A stretch of DNA of 64,000 bases from Nostoc sp. CHAB 5824 (GTDB lineage Bacteria; Cyanobacteriota; Cyanobacteriia; Cyanobacteriales; Nostocaceae): positions 1-64,000 of the forward strand of contig NZ_JAIVFT010000015.1 in NCBI RefSeq assembly GCF_020829665.1. Reading direction: 5' to 3'. Below, piece after piece: positions 63,101 to 64,000 of this stretch (its first letter is position 1; each line of letters begins with the position of its first letter). The notes under the pieces were generated by a model. The model was not told where the DNA came from. It was given only the letters and a program-made list of their open reading frames with translations, and did not search any database. The position numbers and the translations under genes are program-made.

Positions 63101-63400
63101 CTGTTAGGATTTTTGCCCTTGGTGATCTCTGAGGGAGCTGGAGCCAGCAGCCGTTGGTCTTTGGGGACAGCGCTTTTTGGGGGGCTGTTGCTTTCAACGT
63201 TCTTGAGTTTGTTCTTAGTGCCCATTCTGTACATCTTAGTCAAAACTCTGGCTCAAGCTATATTTTCTCAGAAGCGATCGGGAGGCTCAAACCCTCCAGA
63301 TTCTCCTAATGGAGCTTCGGGATCTGAACATAGAGTTTTGCCTGCTGGCTCAAGTCAACCAGAGACACAACTCAGGTCTCAGCAAGATGGGATGACCTGA
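60107..63400 (+). CDS. RND efflux pump, HAE1 (AcrB-like) family
   Basis: This is a 1097-residue inner-membrane drug/proton antiporter. It starts MFVNTFIKRPVLTTV, as expected for HAE1. The proton-relay Asp pair is in GIVVDDAIIVVEA of TM4. Two large periplasmic loops (about 30-335 and 565-870) and twelve TM helices are present, with QYESYIDPIIILLTVPL and ILVVEFANQL in the second half. The C-terminal 45 residues are hydrophilic and partly repeat-like. No MFP partner or TolC is adjacent, so the pump is incomplete here unless one lies to the right. Confidence 0.94.
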   Translation: MFVNTFIKRPVLTTVCTFIILLLGSICIPILPISQLPDLAPVQITVSSNNIGADAQTTESTVTNIIERQINGVKDVSYISSNTGNDGSSNITVSFPTNVNSDIAQVNVQNKEALASPQLPDTIQRTGVTVETASSSLLLVYGFYSDNNEYDNIFISNYVDLYILDQIKRLPGVGSARVFGERKYAMRLWLDPNKLAQHQLTPQDVTTALQEQNIQVGAGAIGKEPAPDNQSFEFALRASSRFKDAAEFEDMVLKVGQGGTNSTLVKVRDVGRVELGAENYLADAKFTIPGNAPKAAVGLGIYQLPGSNALDVAHAVEEQVSTLEKSFPPGLKAQLAFDTTPFVEISLEEVLHTLVEAIILVVLVIFVFLQDWRTTIIPTVAIPVSLVGTCAALLVLGFQINTLTLFGFVLAIGIVVDDAIIVVEAVAVKLEQGMRPFQAAVEAMKELTGAIIATSLVLMAVFIPVAFIPGTTGIVYKQFALTVACSIAISTFNALTFSPSMAAILMRPAQTPRGPLGWFFTQFNRGFSWFTRRYVGFVSYLTHVKPIVVGVFITGLVATVLMYRAVPTGFIPEEDQGYFFVIVQGPDGVSLKYTESVMDRVVKEVTSAPEVRASFMISGFGFDGNASNLGIAFANLKPWKERTEESQSVYGILQRLNQKLSTITEARAIAVNAPPVRGLSSTGGFEFIIQDRTGSAPIETLVETAQKLIAAANKKPVLQRVFTQFTADTPQFDIQVNRNQAKALNVEINDIFGALQTYLGSQYVNNFVQGQRQYRVYVQADGVFRSNPDDIGKLYVRSASGAMIPLSSLVRVTPFVGPKTVSHYNLYRSIKVQGAPAPGSSSGEAIKAMEEVAAEVLPQGFGYEWTGTYLQEKTSGGATGLIFALAIVIVFLVLSAQYESYIDPIIILLTVPLAVLGAMTAIWLRSNIFMAGSLFPKVVDDIYCQVGLVTLIGLAAKNAILVVEFANQLHEQGMSYTRAAVKAGEERLRPILMTSFAALLGFLPLVISEGAGASSRWSLGTALFGGLLLSTFLSLFLVPILYILVKTLAQAIFSQKRSGGSNPPDSPNGASGSEHRVLPAGSSQPETQLRSQQDGMT

Positions 63401-63450
63401 CTTTTGCCATTCACCCTTTCTATGAAATCCTAAGCGAACACAAAAGTTAT

Positions 63451-63578
63451 GTAAGCTGTCGCGCATTTAATTTGCACATCTTTTCGTGTTGGCTGTTGAC
63501 AGTTGACAGTTAACCGTCAGCCGTCAACGAACTTAGGAAGTGACTGTGTAATTTAAAATTTAAAAGCATAATAGCTTA
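63451..63578 (-). mobile_element. 128-bp dispersed element, copy 2 (inverted)
   Basis: On the minus strand it matches 56075-56202 base for base over most of its length, from TAAGCTATTATGC to GCGACAGCTTAC. It has fewer CAACAGT heptamers and an extra TTTAAA block. It lies 50 bases after the RND gene. Confidence 0.8.
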
Positions 63579-63852
63579 ATTACCAACCGCGCCACAGTAC
63601 TTGAATCCCCTCTAGTTCCTCTTCTCCCAACTTGGAAGAAGGGGCTAGGGGATAACGGAACCTCTGCAACGCACTGGCTTTGCTGCACCTCTGCGGTAAC
63701 CTGTGGCAAGGACGCTTGTACCAACGCAGCCTTAAGCAGTGAGAACGTGATGTCCATAACATCCTCTAACTCTGATACCATTTTCTGTAATTTCCTGCTT
63801 GCTAAAAAAATTAGTCGAATAGAAATTAAGTACTTAGATAAGGAAAACTGAA

Positions 63853-64000
63853 ATGGGACTGAGTGAGGGACTTTTGAACCCAACCAAAAAGGCTATGGTC
63901 ATAAATGACTGTTGCAACATGATAGAAGAACAGCTTGCATCCAAGTCAGGTATGAGCGGCATTGCTTTGAAAACTGCCTTCGCCGCCCTGAAGGGGGTTA
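63853..64000 (+). CDS. 5' end of an unrecognised gene, cut by the window edge
   Basis: ATG 63853 has AAGG 10 bases upstream and opens a frame that stays open to the last base (49 codons). It begins MGLSEGLLNPTKKAMVINDC and continues with EEQLASKSGMSGIALKTAFA. This has the look of a small soluble actinobacterial/cyanobacterial DUF family with a SGLSG-type loop, but I cannot name it firmly. The overlapping minus-strand frame at 63560-63883 is a shadow. Confidence 0.55.
   Translation, partial: MGLSEGLLNPTKKAMVINDCCNMIEEQLASKSGMSGIALKTAFAALKGV

Noticed and set aside
63560..63883. Minus-strand frame of 107 residues, with a helix-like piece that recalled DGR accessory (Avd-type) proteins
   Set aside because: It overlaps the plus gene at 63853, is built largely from dispersed repeat sequence (hairpin at 63605-63651), and no reverse transcriptase or template repeat is seen nearby.

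Overview
This window looks like chromosome from a filamentous, probably heterocyst-forming cyanobacterium of the Nostoc/Anabaena type. The signs are many copies of the HIP1 octamer GCGATCGC, heptameric short tandem repeats (STRR) between genes, small palindromic elements, Ser/Thr kinases fused to WD40 repeats, CHAT and CHASE2 proteins, a PanC-Cmk fusion, a cyanophycinase-like protein, a PaO-type Rieske oxygenase and a B12-riboswitch-controlled corrin operon. No rRNA, tRNA, CRISPR array, transposase gene or prophage was recognised.

Region 1 (1-5350) is a one-strand secretion locus. It holds a small precursor with a double-glycine leader and a beta/gamma-crystallin-like mature part, a peptidase-containing ABC transporter (C39), an HlyD-type adaptor, a second small cargo or partner gene, and a 27-codon ORF that may be the stump of a further operon member. 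A leader-region repeat lies twice before the precursor and once before the partner gene. Region 2 (5307-18208) is a signalling block, mostly on the minus strand. A sigma-70-like factor, a DUF1822 protein and a CHAT-CHASE2 membrane protein form a probable operon. Upstream are two zinc-ribbon/kinase/TM/WD40 proteins flanking a secreted repeat protein, and then a third kinase.

Region 3 (18410-31190) holds housekeeping and regulatory genes: a GH57 glycosidase, an Nfu scaffold, a GAF histidine kinase, a ribbon-helix-helix-like protein, LepA, a multi-PAS diguanylate cyclase and a GT4 glycosyltransferase. They are separated by repeat-rich spacers, including nested palindromes. Region 4 (31400-40100) holds a cyanophycinase-like protein, a striking 42-bp tandem array with a duplicated palindromic element, an SDR, an aldo/keto reductase, a cysteine desulfurase, a PD-(D/E)XK-like protein, a peroxiredoxin and a photolyase-like protein split into two genes in reversed domain order. 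Region 5 (40300-43650) is a cobalamin riboswitch followed by cobG, cobH and cobI.

Region 6 (43770-53990) holds a PHP phosphoesterase, a compositionally foreign PurM-like protein, SodB, PanC-Cmk, RlpA, glutaminase, a nucleotidyltransferase and the stump of a response regulator. Region 7 (54010-64000) holds a DUF1838 protein, a divergent TrpF, an AbrB-type transporter, the PaO-like oxygenase, an RND pump and the 5' end of one more gene.

The strongest candidates for under-described biology are the crystallin-like cargo with its C39 exporter and shared leader repeat, the sigma/DUF1822/CHAT-CHASE2 operon, the split photolyase pair, and repeat elements that have entered coding sequences (cobG, rlpA) or regulatory positions. 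All protein family names come from reading motifs by eye. No database search was run.
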